A stretch of DNA of 64,000 nt, from NCBI RefSeq assembly GCF_028198165.1, contig NZ_CP116339.1, forward strand, positions 3,665,001-3,729,000, in the 5' to 3' direction. Position 1 is the first letter of the stretch. Each line of letters begins with the position of its first letter. The position numbers and the translations under genes are program-made. Shown one piece after another: positions 26,899 through 36,294 of this stretch. Under the pieces are notes generated by a model. That model made no database searches. It was given only the letters and a program-made list of their open reading frames with translations, and had not been told where the DNA came from. The DNA is from Pseudoxanthomonas sp. JBR18. GTDB taxonomy: Bacteria > Pseudomonadota > Gammaproteobacteria > Xanthomonadales > Xanthomonadaceae.

Positions 26899-28512
26899 TC
26901 AGCTCCGCAGGCCGTCCACGTCCAGGATCAGGGCCAGGCGGCCGTCGCCGATGAGGGTGGCACCGGCATAGCCGGGCAGGCCTCGCAGGGAACGCGGCAG
27001 CGGCTTGATGACCACTTCCTCGCGGCCGCGGACCTGGTCGACGACCAGGCCGACGCGGGATTCGCCAGCCTGCAGTACCACCACGGTCAGCAGCGGGCAG
27101 CTTGGGGCATCCAGGCCCAGCCACTGGCGCAGGTCCACCAGCGGCAGGGTGTGCGAGCGGCGGTCAAGCACCGCGCGGCCGTCGAACCAGCCCAGCGAGG
27201 ACTGCGGCGCGTGCAGCACCTCGACCACGCGGGCCAGCGGCAGAGCATAGACGTCCGCGCCAGCCTGGACCAGCAAGGTGGGCAGGATTGCCAGGGTCAG
27301 CGGCACGCGGATCAGGAAGCGGCTGCCGCGGCCCAGTTCGGACTGGATGGTGATCTGGCCGCTGAGTTCGCGGATGCGGGACTGGACCACGTCCATGCCC
27401 ACGCCGCGTCCGGAAATGTCGGTGACCTCGGTCTTGGTCGAGAAGCCCGGCAGGAAGATCAGGTGCAGGCATTCCTCGGTGCTCAGGCGCGCGGCGGCTT
27501 CCGGATCGATCAGGCCCTTTTCGCGGGCCTTGGCGCGCAAGCGCTCGGGATCGATGCCGGCGCCATCGTCCTGCACCTCGATGCTGACGTAGTCGCCTTC
27601 CTGCTGGGCCGACAGGCGCACGTGGCCGCTGCGCGGCTTGCCCGAGGCCTCGCGCAGGGCGGGCGCCTCGACGCCATGGTCGATGGAGTTGCGCACCAGA
27701 TGGACCAGCGGATCGGCCAGGGCCTCGACCAGGTTGCGATCCAGCTCGGTGTCGGCGCCGACCAGTTCCAGCTCGACTTCCTTCTCCAGGGTGCGGGCGA
27801 CATCGCGCGCCACCTTGGGGAAGCGCGAGAACACCTTGCCGACCGGCTGCATGCGGGTGCGCATCACCGCGGTCTGCAGGCGCGCGGTGGCCACGTCCAG
27901 GCCGCTGACGGCGCGATCCAGTTCTTCGTCCTTGAGCCGGATGCGCAGGGTCTTGAGGCGATTGCGGGCCAGGACCAGTTCGCCGATCAAGTTGACGATG
28001 GCATCCAGGCGCTTGGTGTCCACGCGGACGGTGTGCTCGGCTTCGGCCGGTTTGGCCGCCGCGGCCTGGGCCTTGGGCGCGGCAGGCGCCGGCGCCGCCA
28101 CGGGCGTGGGTTTGCTGGGCGCCGCGGCCGGGACGTCGCCGGCCGCGAACTGCGCGATCAGCGCCGGCGGGGCCGGCGTGAGCGGCTGTCCGCCGGAAAA
28201 GGCGTCCAGCATGTCCTTCAGGTAGTCCAGCGACTGCTGGGCGGCGTCGAAGTGGCGCGCCTGCAGCGTGGTCTGGCCGGCGCGCGCCATGCCCAGGGTT
28301 TCCTCGGCGGCGTGGCACAGCTCGACCATCGGGTGGATCGCCAGGAACCCGGCGCCGCCCTTGAGCGTGTGGAAGCCGCGGAACACGGCGTTGAGTTGCT
28401 CCGAATCACCGGGCGCCTGTTCCAGCGCGACCAGCTGCTCGCCCAGGCGCTCCAGGATTTCCTGGGCCTCGATGATGAAGTCGGCAGCGATGTCGTCGGG
28501 AACGGCGCTCAT
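26899..28512 (-). CDS. cheA: Chemotaxis histidine kinase CheA (no P2 domain)
   Basis: Kinase of 537 residues. An Hpt domain has His48 in FRGFHTLKGGA. An Ala/Pro-rich linker (about 115-160) stands where P2 would be. The dimerisation domain, HATPase (N-box HLVRNSIDHG, DDGAGID, GRGVGMD) and CheW-like domain follow. It lies 3 bases after cheZ in the fliA-cheY-cheZ-cheA order known from polar-flagellated gammaproteobacteria. The usual downstream cheB is absent; the glycan block follows instead. Without P2, CheY phosphorylation should be less efficient, or depend on direct contact. Confidence 0.94.
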   Translation of the reverse strand: MSAVPDDIAADFIIEAQEILERLGEQLVALEQAPGDSEQLNAVFRGFHTLKGGAGFLAIHPMVELCHAAEETLGMARAGQTTLQARHFDAAQQSLDYLKDMLDAFSGGQPLTPAPPALIAQFAAGDVPAAAPSKPTPVAAPAPAAPKAQAAAAKPAEAEHTVRVDTKRLDAIVNLIGELVLARNRLKTLRIRLKDEELDRAVSGLDVATARLQTAVMRTRMQPVGKVFSRFPKVARDVARTLEKEVELELVGADTELDRNLVEALADPLVHLVRNSIDHGVEAPALREASGKPRSGHVRLSAQQEGDYVSIEVQDDGAGIDPERLRAKAREKGLIDPEAAARLSTEECLHLIFLPGFSTKTEVTDISGRGVGMDVVQSRIRELSGQITIQSELGRGSRFLIRVPLTLAILPTLLVQAGADVYALPLARVVEVLHAPQSSLGWFDGRAVLDRRSHTLPLVDLRQWLGLDAPSCPLLTVVVLQAGESRVGLVVDQVRGREEVVIKPLPRSLRGLPGYAGATLIGDGRLALILDVDGLRS

Positions 28513-28515
28513 GGC

Positions 28516-29124
28516 TTACAACCCGAGGTTGGAGAGCAGGTCATCGGCGTCGTGCTGGGACACGCCGTGCTTGTCCAGGCCGGCCAGGGCAGGGCCCGCC
28601 AGGCCATTGGCCACCGGCGATCCCTCCTTGGGAGGCAGGCCCAGCGCGCCGAAGCCTTCATGCACACGGCGCACGATGCCGGCCACGCGGCGGATGATCT
28701 GTCCGGTCAGGTCCTGGAAGCTCTGGGCCAGGGCCATCTCGGTGAGGTTGTGGCGGATGCGGTCCAGGATTTCGCCCTGGTCGGCGTTCAGGCCGCCGGC
28801 GCGCAGCTGGTCGGCCAGGGTGCGGCATTCCTCGGCCAGGTCTAGGGTGCGGTGGCTGGCCTGTTCGGTCATGGCCACCACGTGGTCCAGGCGCGAGCAG
28901 GCATCGTCCAGCTCGCCGGCTTCGCTCGGCACGGTGGGCAGGTCGCCCAGGGCCTGGCCCAGGTCGCGTGCCAGCCGGCTCAGCCCCTGCATCATCGGCT
29001 TGGTGCGCCAGGCGGCCAGGGTGTCGATCTCCACCCGCCAGGCGCCCTCGTCGCCGCTTTCCAGCGCGTCCAGGGCCCGCTGCAGGCTCTCGATGAGCGC
29101 GCCGCGCTCGGTCGTGGCGTTCAT
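28516..29124 (-). CDS. cheZ: Chemotaxis phosphatase CheZ
   Basis: A 202-residue helical protein that speeds dephosphorylation of CheY-P. The catalytic segment is ALAQSFQDLTGQ, where the first or second Gln of QSFQD corresponds to the E. coli catalytic Gln147. The C-terminal CheY-tethering peptide DADDLLSNLGL is clear. It overlaps the last base of cheY and is followed by cheA. Confidence 0.93.
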   Translation of the reverse strand: MNATTERGALIESLQRALDALESGDEGAWRVEIDTLAAWRTKPMMQGLSRLARDLGQALGDLPTVPSEAGELDDACSRLDHVVAMTEQASHRTLDLAEECRTLADQLRAGGLNADQGEILDRIRHNLTEMALAQSFQDLTGQIIRRVAGIVRRVHEGFGALGLPPKEGSPVANGLAGPALAGLDKHGVSQHDADDLLSNLGL

Positions 29125-29516
29125 CAGGCGGCCGCTCCCAGGCGTTCGAAGATCTTGCCCAGCTTTTCTTCCAGGGTCTGGGCGGTGAACGGCTTGATGA
29201 TGTAGCCGCTGACGCCGGCCTGCGCCGCCTCGATGATCTGCTCGCGCTTGGCCTCGGCGGTGACCATCAGCACCGGTAGGTGCTTGAACTTGTCATCGGC
29301 GCGGATGTTGCGCAGCAGGTCGATGCCGGTCATGCCGGGCATGTTCCAGTCGGTGACCACGAAATCGAACGGCGATGCCCGCAGCGCCGCCAGGGCGCTG
29401 TTGCCGTCTTCGGCTTCGGCGGTGTTGGTGAAGCCCAGATCGCCGAGCAGATTCTTGACGATACGTCGCATCGTCGAGAAATCGTCCACGATCAAAATCC
29501 GCATGTTCTTGTTCAC
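29124..29516 (-). CDS. cheY: Chemotaxis response regulator CheY (motor type)
   Basis: A 130-residue receiver with Asp11/Asp12, phospho-acceptor Asp56 in [10 protein letters not shown], Thr in MVTAEA, an aromatic switch residue in GYIIKPF and its Lys. This is the classic motor-binding CheY. The start is a GTG at 29516: GGAG lies 8 bases before it, whereas the in-frame ATG at 29504 would have the same site about 20 bases away. Partners are CheZ and CheA downstream and FliM/FliN at the motor. Confidence 0.95.
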   Translation of the reverse strand: MNKNMRILIVDDFSTMRRIVKNLLGDLGFTNTAEAEDGNSALAALRASPFDFVVTDWNMPGMTGIDLLRNIRADDKFKHLPVLMVTAEAKREQIIEAAQAGVSGYIIKPFTAQTLEEKLGKIFERLGAAA

Positions 29517-29534
29517 CGCTGACTCCTAGGTTCT

Positions 29535-30284
29535 TTAATCTTCGTCTTCGAGGCCGGAATCGGCCATTTCGAATGCCTTGAGGCGACCGCGCAGGCGCAC
29601 GGTGGCCTGGCCGTGGATCTGGCAGACGCGCGATTCGCTCACCCCCAGTACGGCACCGATTTCCTTCAGGTTCAACTCCTGCTCGTAGTAGAGCGAGAGC
29701 ACCAGCTGTTCGCGCTCGGGCAGCTGCGCGATGGCCTTGCCCAGCTCGCGGCCGAATTCCTGCCGTTCGAGCATCTGCTGCGGATTGGGCCCGCCCTTGG
29801 CGACGGTGTCCAGCTCGCCCTGGTCCTCGATGCGCGACTCCAGGCTGAGCACGTGCCCGCGCGAGGCGTCTTCCATCAGGCGCATGTAGTCCGGCAGGGG
29901 CATGTCCATCGCCGCGGCCACCTCGTTGGGGGCGGCGGCGCGGCCGGTGGCCTGCTCGATCTTGCGGATCGCGGCGGCCGCGTCGCGGGCGCGGCGATGC
30001 ACCGAGCGCGGCACCCAGTCGCCGCGGCGGATCTCGTCGATCATCGAACCGCGGATGCGGATCGAGGCGTAGGTCTCGAACGAGGCGCCCTGGTCGGCGT
30101 CGTAGCTGCGCGAGGCCTCCAGCAGGCCGATCATCCCGGCCTGGATCAGGTCGTCGATTTCCACGCTGGCCGGCAGGCGCGCGGCCAGGTGATGGGCGAT
30201 GCGGCGCACCAGGTCGGCGTGCTGGGTGATGTAGTCGTTGTCGTTGTTGCGCTGGACGGCGCGGTACTGGGCCAGGGCGCTCAT
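29535..30284 (-). CDS. fliA: Flagellar sigma factor FliA (sigma-28)
   Basis: A 249-residue sigma factor with region 2 (DLIQAGMIGLLEA, YASIRIRGSMIDEIR), region 3 and region 4 helix-turn-helix (LKEIGAVLGVSESRVCQIH). It directs late flagellar and chemotaxis transcription. Matching promoters occur in this window before fliC, fliS, motC, STAS-cheY-cheA and several receptor genes. It overlaps flhG by 4 bases. No flgM is visible here. Confidence 0.97.
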   Translation of the reverse strand: MSALAQYRAVQRNNDNDYITQHADLVRRIAHHLAARLPASVEIDDLIQAGMIGLLEASRSYDADQGASFETYASIRIRGSMIDEIRRGDWVPRSVHRRARDAAAAIRKIEQATGRAAAPNEVAAAMDMPLPDYMRLMEDASRGHVLSLESRIEDQGELDTVAKGGPNPQQMLERQEFGRELGKAIAQLPEREQLVLSLYYEQELNLKEIGAVLGVSESRVCQIHGQATVRLRGRLKAFEMADSGLEDED

Positions 30285-31165
30285 GCGGCCACCCCCGGGC
30301 GGATCATCCGCTCGACGAAGAACTCCACGTTGCCGCGCGGGGCGGTCGGGGCCTGCCAGCGGGCGGTGCGGCGGGCGATTTCGGCGATGGCCTGGGCCGA
30401 GGGGCTGGCCGGGTAGGCCCTGACCACCGGCTGCTGGCGCTGCACCGACAGGCGCAGCCAGTCGTCCTGCGGCACGCAGCCCAGATAGTTGAGTGACACA
30501 TCGCCCAGGAACTTCTCGCAGACCCGGCCGAGCTTGTCGTACAGCAGGCGGCCTTCGTTGGGGTCGCGGACCATGTTGGCCACGATCTGCACCCGGTCCA
30601 CGCCGCGCTCGCGCGAGAGGACCTTGATCAGGGCGTAGGCGTCGGTGATCGAGGCCGGCTCGTCACAGACCACCACCACCGCATCCTGGGCGGCCTGACA
30701 GAAGGTCAGCACGCTGTCGGTGATGCCCGCGGCGGTGTCGATCACCATGACATCCAGGTCGCGCTCCAGCTCGGAGAAGACGTTGATCAGCCCGACGTGC
30801 TGGCCCGGGGCCAGCTCGGCCATGTGCCGGCGGCCGGAGGCGGCCGGGACCACCATCAGCCCATTGGGCATGTCGATGATCGACTCTTCCAGGGTGCAGC
30901 GGCCGGCGACCAGGTCGGCCAGCGTGTAGCGGGGCGTCAGGCCCAGCAACACGTCGACGTTGGCCAGACCCAGGTCGGCGTCGAGCAGCAGGGTCCGCTT
31001 GCCCATGTCCGCAAGGGCCATGGACAGGTTGACCGACAGGTTGGTCTTGCCGACACCACCCTTGCCACCGGTCACGGCGATGGTCCGCACCGGGCCCAGC
31101 GGCTCGGGTCGGGTCGCCGACAGGGGGAAGGCGTTGGTCAGCTTGGCGTAGTCACGCGACTGCAT
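30281..31165 (-). CDS. flhG: Flagellar number regulator FlhG/FleN
   Basis: MinD-like ATPase of 294 residues with Walker A KGGVGKT (35-41) and switch motifs LLDADLGLANVD and VIDTAAGI. It limits flagellar number, acting on FlhF and FleQ. The ATG at 31165 has GGAG upstream and lies within the end of flhF (14-base overlap). The N-terminus reads MQSRDYAKLT. The DQAxxLR motif that stimulates FlhF in other species is not evident. Confidence 0.94.
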   Translation of the reverse strand: MQSRDYAKLTNAFPLSATRPEPLGPVRTIAVTGGKGGVGKTNLSVNLSMALADMGKRTLLLDADLGLANVDVLLGLTPRYTLADLVAGRCTLEESIIDMPNGLMVVPAASGRRHMAELAPGQHVGLINVFSELERDLDVMVIDTAAGITDSVLTFCQAAQDAVVVVCDEPASITDAYALIKVLSRERGVDRVQIVANMVRDPNEGRLLYDKLGRVCEKFLGDVSLNYLGCVPQDDWLRLSVQRQQPVVRAYPASPSAQAIAEIARRTARWQAPTAPRGNVEFFVERMIRPGVAA

Positions 31166-32819
31166 GGGTCTGCTCCGGGATACAGGGCTTATCGGCATCG
31201 CGCCGCAAATCTTCAAGGCGCAAAACCAGGCTGGGGGCATTGGCGCGGTGCAGGTCGTCCGGCACGTGCTGTCCATCGGTCACCCAGGTGATGGGGAGGC
31301 GGTGATCCACGACCACCGACAGGGCGCTGCCAAAGCGTCCGGTCTCGTCGAGCTTGGTCAGGATCACGCCCTGCGGCGCGGCCCCGGCGAAGCGGCGCAC
31401 CACCTCGTCCAGGTCCGAAAAGTGGGCATTGGCCGGCAGCACCAGCAGCGAGCGGACCGTGCGCGAGGCGCGCAGCCAGTTCAGCTGGGCGGCCAGGGCG
31501 CGGTCGCGCTGGCCCAGGCCGGCGGTGTCGATCAGCACCAGCTTGTAGTCGGCCAGGCGCACCAGCAGCTGCTGCAGGGAGGCGTCGCTGTCGGCCTCGT
31601 GCACCGCGATGCCCAGCTGGCGGCCGTAGCTGTGCAGTTGTTCGCGGCCGCCGACGCGGATGGTGTCGGTGGTGACCAGGGCGATGTCGCGGGCGGCATG
31701 GGTCTGCAGGAAGCGCGAGGCCAGCTTGGCGATGGTGGTGGTCTTGCCGGCGCCGGTCGGGCCGACCAGGGCGATCACGCCGCCTTCTTCCAGCGGGTCG
31801 CCGTGGGCGATGGGCAGGCGCTGGGACAACAGGCCCAGCATCAGGCCGCGGCCGCGGTGCAGCTCCAGGTCGGCCGGGATCTGCATGACCACATCCCGGA
31901 TCAGGCCGGCATCGAAGCCGTAATCGTCCATCAGCTCCAGGGCCTGGGCGCGCACGGGCGACCCGCGCAGGCGCTCGTCGGTGAGGCGGTTCATCTCACG
32001 CTCGATCATCTGGCGCATCAGGGCCAGCTCGTCGCGGAGTTGGCTGAGTTGGGCGTCATCCTGCGGCTTGGGGAACACCGGCGCGGCGGGAAGGGGGGCC
32101 ACTGGAGCGGCGGCCACCGGTGCCGGGGCGGCAGTGGCGACCGGCGCAGCGGCCATGATCGCCGGCTCGGCCTGGACCGCGGGCGCTGCCTGGATCGGCG
32201 CGGGGGCCGGGACGGCGGGTGCCACCGGCGGGGCGGTGACCGGATCGCGCGGGAAGGCGGCCACGGCCGGGGCCGGCGCGGCGGCGGCCAGTTCCTGGGG
32301 CTGGACCGGCTGCATGTATTCGGCGAACGGGCGCGGCGCGGCGGGCGCGCGCACCGGGACGGCCGGCGACTCGACTTCGGCTTGGGCAACACGCGGAGCC
32401 GGCGCCGGCGCGACGGGGCGGGCCGGGCGGGAAGCCACGGTGGCCGTCGGTGCGGGGGCAGGCGCGGCCTGCTCGCGGGGCTGGCCGCCCAGGCGACGCT
32501 CGGTGATGGCCGCCATCATGGCCATGGCCGAGTTGGGGGCTGCCTCGGCGGGCACGCGCGGGGCCGGGTTGGCCGCCGAGTAGCTCACCTGCGGCGGCAC
32601 CGGCGCAGTCGGGGCGGGCATCGGGGCGCTGGCCGGCTCCGGCCGCACCGCGTCCAGGGCGCGCTGGACCAGGGCCTCGTCGTAGTTGCTGGCGGCCACG
32701 ATCTCGATGCCTTCCTCGGTGCGGCGATTGGAGAGGATCACCGCGTCAGGGCCATGTTCTTCGCGGACCATGCGCAAGGCGTTGCGCATGTCGGGAGCTA
32801 CGAAGCGCTTGATCTTCAT
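31152..32819 (-). CDS. flhF: Flagellar SRP-like GTPase FlhF
   Basis: A 555-residue GTPase that sets the polar site of flagellar assembly. The basic N-terminal domain (MKIKRFVAPDMRNALRMVRE) is followed by a very long Ala/Pro-rich linker (about 60-250). The NG domain has G1 VGPTGAGKTTT at about residue 353, DTIRVGGREQL, LIDTAGLGQRD and TKLDETGRFG. No canonical Shine-Dalgarno sequence is seen at the ATG. A 170-base gap to flhA may hold its promoter, but I could not define it. Confidence 0.95.
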   Translation of the reverse strand: MKIKRFVAPDMRNALRMVREEHGPDAVILSNRRTEEGIEIVAASNYDEALVQRALDAVRPEPASAPMPAPTAPVPPQVSYSAANPAPRVPAEAAPNSAMAMMAAITERRLGGQPREQAAPAPAPTATVASRPARPVAPAPAPRVAQAEVESPAVPVRAPAAPRPFAEYMQPVQPQELAAAAPAPAVAAFPRDPVTAPPVAPAVPAPAPIQAAPAVQAEPAIMAAAPVATAAPAPVAAAPVAPLPAAPVFPKPQDDAQLSQLRDELALMRQMIEREMNRLTDERLRGSPVRAQALELMDDYGFDAGLIRDVVMQIPADLELHRGRGLMLGLLSQRLPIAHGDPLEEGGVIALVGPTGAGKTTTIAKLASRFLQTHAARDIALVTTDTIRVGGREQLHSYGRQLGIAVHEADSDASLQQLLVRLADYKLVLIDTAGLGQRDRALAAQLNWLRASRTVRSLLVLPANAHFSDLDEVVRRFAGAAPQGVILTKLDETGRFGSALSVVVDHRLPITWVTDGQHVPDDLHRANAPSLVLRLEDLRRDADKPCIPEQTHAVA

Positions 32820-32989
32820 GAGCGGAAACCGGAATGGGTGGAAGGGAAGTGGAGCGGGGTGGAGCGCGGTGCGTGATCAGGGTGCGTCGATCTGAGGGCT
32901 GAGGGCGTCGCCGATGTCATCGTCTTGTCGTCTCCACGTGCCGGGCCGGGTGGCGGCGCCGGTTTTCAGTTGCACGGGGAGATCGTCAA

Positions 32990-35074
32990 TCAGCTGATCG
33001 TCCCCACCAATTTCAAACGTTTGTCTTCTGGTACTTCGCTGTAGGACAGGACCGAGAGTGCCGGGACGCTGTGCCGGACCAGGCGGGCCAGGGCGGCCCG
33101 GACCTGGGCCGGGACCAGCACCACCGCCGGCTCGTTGCGGGCTTCCTGCTTGGTGACGCAGTCGGCCAGGCTCTGATGCAAGCGCTCTGCCAATCCGGGC
33201 TCCAGCGCAGCGCCGTTGCCTTGGGTGGAATCTTGCAAGACGCGTTCCAATTGCGGAGCCAGGGTGAAGACCGGCAGTTCCGGCGACATGCCGGCGATTT
33301 CCTGGACGATGAAGCGGCCCAGGGAGTTGCGCACGGCAGCGGTCAGCGCGCCGGGTTCCTGACTCTGCGGGGCATGCTCGACCAGGGCCTCGACGATCTT
33401 GCGCAGCTGGCGCACCGGGATCTTCTCGATCAACAGGTTCTGCAGCACGCGCACCACCACCGACAGCGGCAGCGCCTTGGGGGTGAGGTCCTCGACCAGC
33501 TTGGGCGCGCTCTTGGCCAGGGTGGCCAGCAATTGCTGGACTTCCTCGTGGCCGAGCAGCTCGGGGGCGTGCTCGCGGACCAGGTGGGACAGGTGGGTGG
33601 CGATGACGGTGGCCGGGTCGACCACGGTGTAGCCCATGGTCTCGGCGTAGGCGCGCTGGTGCGGCTGGATCCAGATCGCGTCCAGGCCGAAGGCCGGGTC
33701 CTTGCCGGGGATGCCGTCGATCTTGGCCAGGGCGCCACCCGGGTCCAGGGCCAGCTCGCGGTCGGGGTGGATGTCGGCGGTGGCCACCGGCACGCCATGG
33801 ACCAGCAGGCGGTAGGCGCTGGCCTGCAGTTCCAGGTTGTCGCGGATGTGCACCGGCGGGATCAGGAAGCCGATGTCCTGGGTCAGCTTGCGGCGCACGC
33901 CCTTGATCCGGGCCATCAGTTCGCCGCCCTGGGCCTTGTCCACTAGCGGAATCAACCGGTAACCGACCTCCAGGCTCAACGGATCGATCGGGCGCAGCTC
34001 GTCCCAGCTCAGCTCGGCGCTGGCCTGGGCCGCGGCGGTGACCTCGGGCTTGTCGGGGGCGGACTTGGCCTGCTCAAGGGCCAGGCTGCGCTTCCACATC
34101 TTCCAGCCGATCAGGCCCAGGATCAGGGCCAGCGTCAAGAAAGCGACATTGGGCATGCCCGGGATCAGGCCGACCAGGCCCAGGATGGCCGCGGCCACGG
34201 CCAGCGCCTTGTGCTGGCCGAACACCTGGCCGACCATCGCCCCGCCCATGTCCTGCGAGCGCGAGGCGCGGGTGACCAGCATGGCCACCGCCGAAGACAC
34301 CAGCAGCGCCGGCAGCTGGGCGACCAGGCCGTCACCGATGGACAGCAGGGTGTAGGTGGCCGCCGCCTCGGTGAAGGGCATGCCGTGCTGGAGCACGCCG
34401 ACGGCCAGGCCGCCGAGCAGGTTGATGAAGAGGATCAGGATGCCGGCGATGGCATCGCCTCGGATGAACTTGCTGGCGCCGTCCATCGAGCCGTAGAAGT
34501 CGGCTTCCTCGCGCACTTCCTCGCGCCGGGCCTTGGCTTCCTCACGGGTCAGCAGGCCGGCGTTGAGGTCGGCGTCGATCGCCATCTGCTTGCCGGGCAT
34601 GGCGTCCAGGATGAAGCGCGCGGTCACTTCCGACACGCGCCCGGCGCCCTTGGTGATCACCACGAAGTTGATGATCGTCAGGATGGCGAACACCACGATG
34701 CCGACCGCGTAGTTGCCGCCGATCACGAATTCGCCGAAGGCCTCGATCACCTTGCCGGCCGCGCCGTGGCCGCCCTGGCCGTTGAGCAGGATCACGCGGG
34801 TGGAGGCCACGTTGAGCGCCAGGCGCAGCATCGTGGTCATCAGCAGCACGATCGGGAAGATGCTGAACTCTAGCGGACGCTGCACGTACACCACCGCCAG
34901 CAGCACCATCAGCGAGATGGCGATGTTGAAGGTGAACAGCGCATCCAGGACCGGGGCGGCCAGCGGCACGACCACCATGGCCAGCATGGCCAGCACGATC
35001 AGCGGGGCGCCGAGCCCGTGCTTGATCATGTCCATGACCTTGCGCGGGTTCATCTGGGTGACGGGCTTGCTCAT
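32990..35074 (-). CDS. flhA: Flagellar export gate protein FlhA
   Basis: A 694-residue export-gate subunit. Eight or so membrane helices lie in the first half. They include the FHIPEP-type cytoplasmic loop with SEVTARFILDAMPGKQMAIDADLNAG and a GDGLVAQLPALLVSSA segment. A large cytoplasmic domain follows and docks chaperone-substrate complexes. It overlaps flhB by 4 bases. Confidence 0.97.
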   Translation of the reverse strand: MSKPVTQMNPRKVMDMIKHGLGAPLIVLAMLAMVVVPLAAPVLDALFTFNIAISLMVLLAVVYVQRPLEFSIFPIVLLMTTMLRLALNVASTRVILLNGQGGHGAAGKVIEAFGEFVIGGNYAVGIVVFAILTIINFVVITKGAGRVSEVTARFILDAMPGKQMAIDADLNAGLLTREEAKARREEVREEADFYGSMDGASKFIRGDAIAGILILFINLLGGLAVGVLQHGMPFTEAAATYTLLSIGDGLVAQLPALLVSSAVAMLVTRASRSQDMGGAMVGQVFGQHKALAVAAAILGLVGLIPGMPNVAFLTLALILGLIGWKMWKRSLALEQAKSAPDKPEVTAAAQASAELSWDELRPIDPLSLEVGYRLIPLVDKAQGGELMARIKGVRRKLTQDIGFLIPPVHIRDNLELQASAYRLLVHGVPVATADIHPDRELALDPGGALAKIDGIPGKDPAFGLDAIWIQPHQRAYAETMGYTVVDPATVIATHLSHLVREHAPELLGHEEVQQLLATLAKSAPKLVEDLTPKALPLSVVVRVLQNLLIEKIPVRQLRKIVEALVEHAPQSQEPGALTAAVRNSLGRFIVQEIAGMSPELPVFTLAPQLERVLQDSTQGNGAALEPGLAERLHQSLADCVTKQEARNEPAVVLVPAQVRAALARLVRHSVPALSVLSYSEVPEDKRLKLVGTIS

Positions 35075-36207
35075 GGACGGCGGCTCCCCGGAGCGAATTC
35101 GTCAACGTCGATCGGTGGCAGGGGCGGCATCGGGCCGGCGCGCCAGGCGCGCAGCTGATAGACGTAAGAGAGGATCTGGGCGACGGCCGCGTACAGTCTC
35201 ACGGGGATTTCCTTGCCGAGTTCCCCTTCTCTATACAAGGCGCGTGCCAAAGGCGGCGCCGTGACGATGGCCACCCGGTGCTGCTCGCCCAGTTCGCGGA
35301 TGTTGAAGGCCACCTCGTCCACGCCCTTGGCCACCACGGTGGGCGCGCGCATCTTGCCGCCCTCGTACTTGAGGGCTACCGCGTAGTGGGTCGGGTTGAC
35401 CACCACCACGTCGGCACTGGGCACCGCCTCCATCATCCGGCGCTGCGACATCTGCATCTGCATCTGCCGGATCTTGCCCTTGACCTCGGGGCTGCCCTCG
35501 GACTCCTTCATTTCGCGGCGGACTTCCTCGCGGGTCATCTTCAGCTTCCGCGTGTAGTTCCATTTCTGGTAGGGCGCGTCGATGGCCGCCAGCAGGGCCA
35601 GGGCCCCGGCGGTGAAGGCCAGCAGGCGCACGGTGAACCCCAGCCCGTGGGTCATGGCCTGCTCCAGCGGCAGGCGCAACAAGCCCTGCAGTTCGTCCAG
35701 GCCCCCGTAGATGCACAGCCCGGCCGCGCCGCCGACGAAGGCCACGCGCAGCAACGACTTGGTCAGCTCGGCCAGGCTCTCCGGGCCGTACAGGCGCTTG
35801 ATGCCGTTGAGCGGGTTCAGCCGGTTCAGGTCCGGGACCAGGGACTTGCTGGAAAAGCGCAGGCCGCCCATCAGCACCGGCCCGACGAAGCCGGCGATCA
35901 GGCAGACGATCACCAGCGGCACGGTGATCCAGGCCAGGCCCAGCAGCAGGTGCCCGGCGTAGGCGAACAGTCCGTTGGGATCCTGGCGAATGCCGGCGAT
36001 GTCCGGGCTGAGCGCGTCCTTCATCCACAGCACGGCCTTGGCTGCCAGGGTGTGGGACATGCTCATCATGGCGAAGATGCCGGCGCTGAACACTGCGGCG
36101 GTGGCCAGCTCCCGCGAGCGCGGGATGTTGCCCTGTTCACGGGCTTCGCGGAGCCGTTTTTCGGTTGGCTGTTCTGTGCGTTCGCCGGCGTCTTCGTTTT
36201 CGGCCAT
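35071..36207 (-). CDS. flhB: Flagellar export switch protein FlhB
   Basis: A 378-residue protein with four membrane helices and a cytoplasmic domain carrying the self-cleaving NPTH motif (Asn271-Pro-Thr-His274, in VVVVNPTHYAVALKY). Cleavage switches export from hook to filament substrates together with FliK. A strong sigma-54 element lies about 43 bases upstream, so flhB-flhA looks like its own operon after fliR. Confidence 0.97.
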   Translation of the reverse strand: MAENEDAGERTEQPTEKRLREAREQGNIPRSRELATAAVFSAGIFAMMSMSHTLAAKAVLWMKDALSPDIAGIRQDPNGLFAYAGHLLLGLAWITVPLVIVCLIAGFVGPVLMGGLRFSSKSLVPDLNRLNPLNGIKRLYGPESLAELTKSLLRVAFVGGAAGLCIYGGLDELQGLLRLPLEQAMTHGLGFTVRLLAFTAGALALLAAIDAPYQKWNYTRKLKMTREEVRREMKESEGSPEVKGKIRQMQMQMSQRRMMEAVPSADVVVVNPTHYAVALKYEGGKMRAPTVVAKGVDEVAFNIRELGEQHRVAIVTAPPLARALYREGELGKEIPVRLYAAVAQILSYVYQLRAWRAGPMPPLPPIDVDEFAPGSRRP

Positions 36208-36249
36208 GGCAGCGGGGCAGCCTGGGAGGGGGAAGGATGCCCCTCATCT

Positions 36250-36263
36250 GCAAGCGCCGTTCC
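36250..36263 (-). promoter_or_regulatory. Sigma-54 promoter of flhBA
   Basis: The minus strand reads TGGAACG, GCGC, TTGCA around this site. GG and GC are ten bases apart, with one mismatch to TGGCACG-N4-TTGCA. It lies in the 87-base gap between fliR and flhB. Confidence 0.75.
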
Positions 36264-36294
36264 ACACGCGCCCGGCGCGGGCCAGAACGACGCG

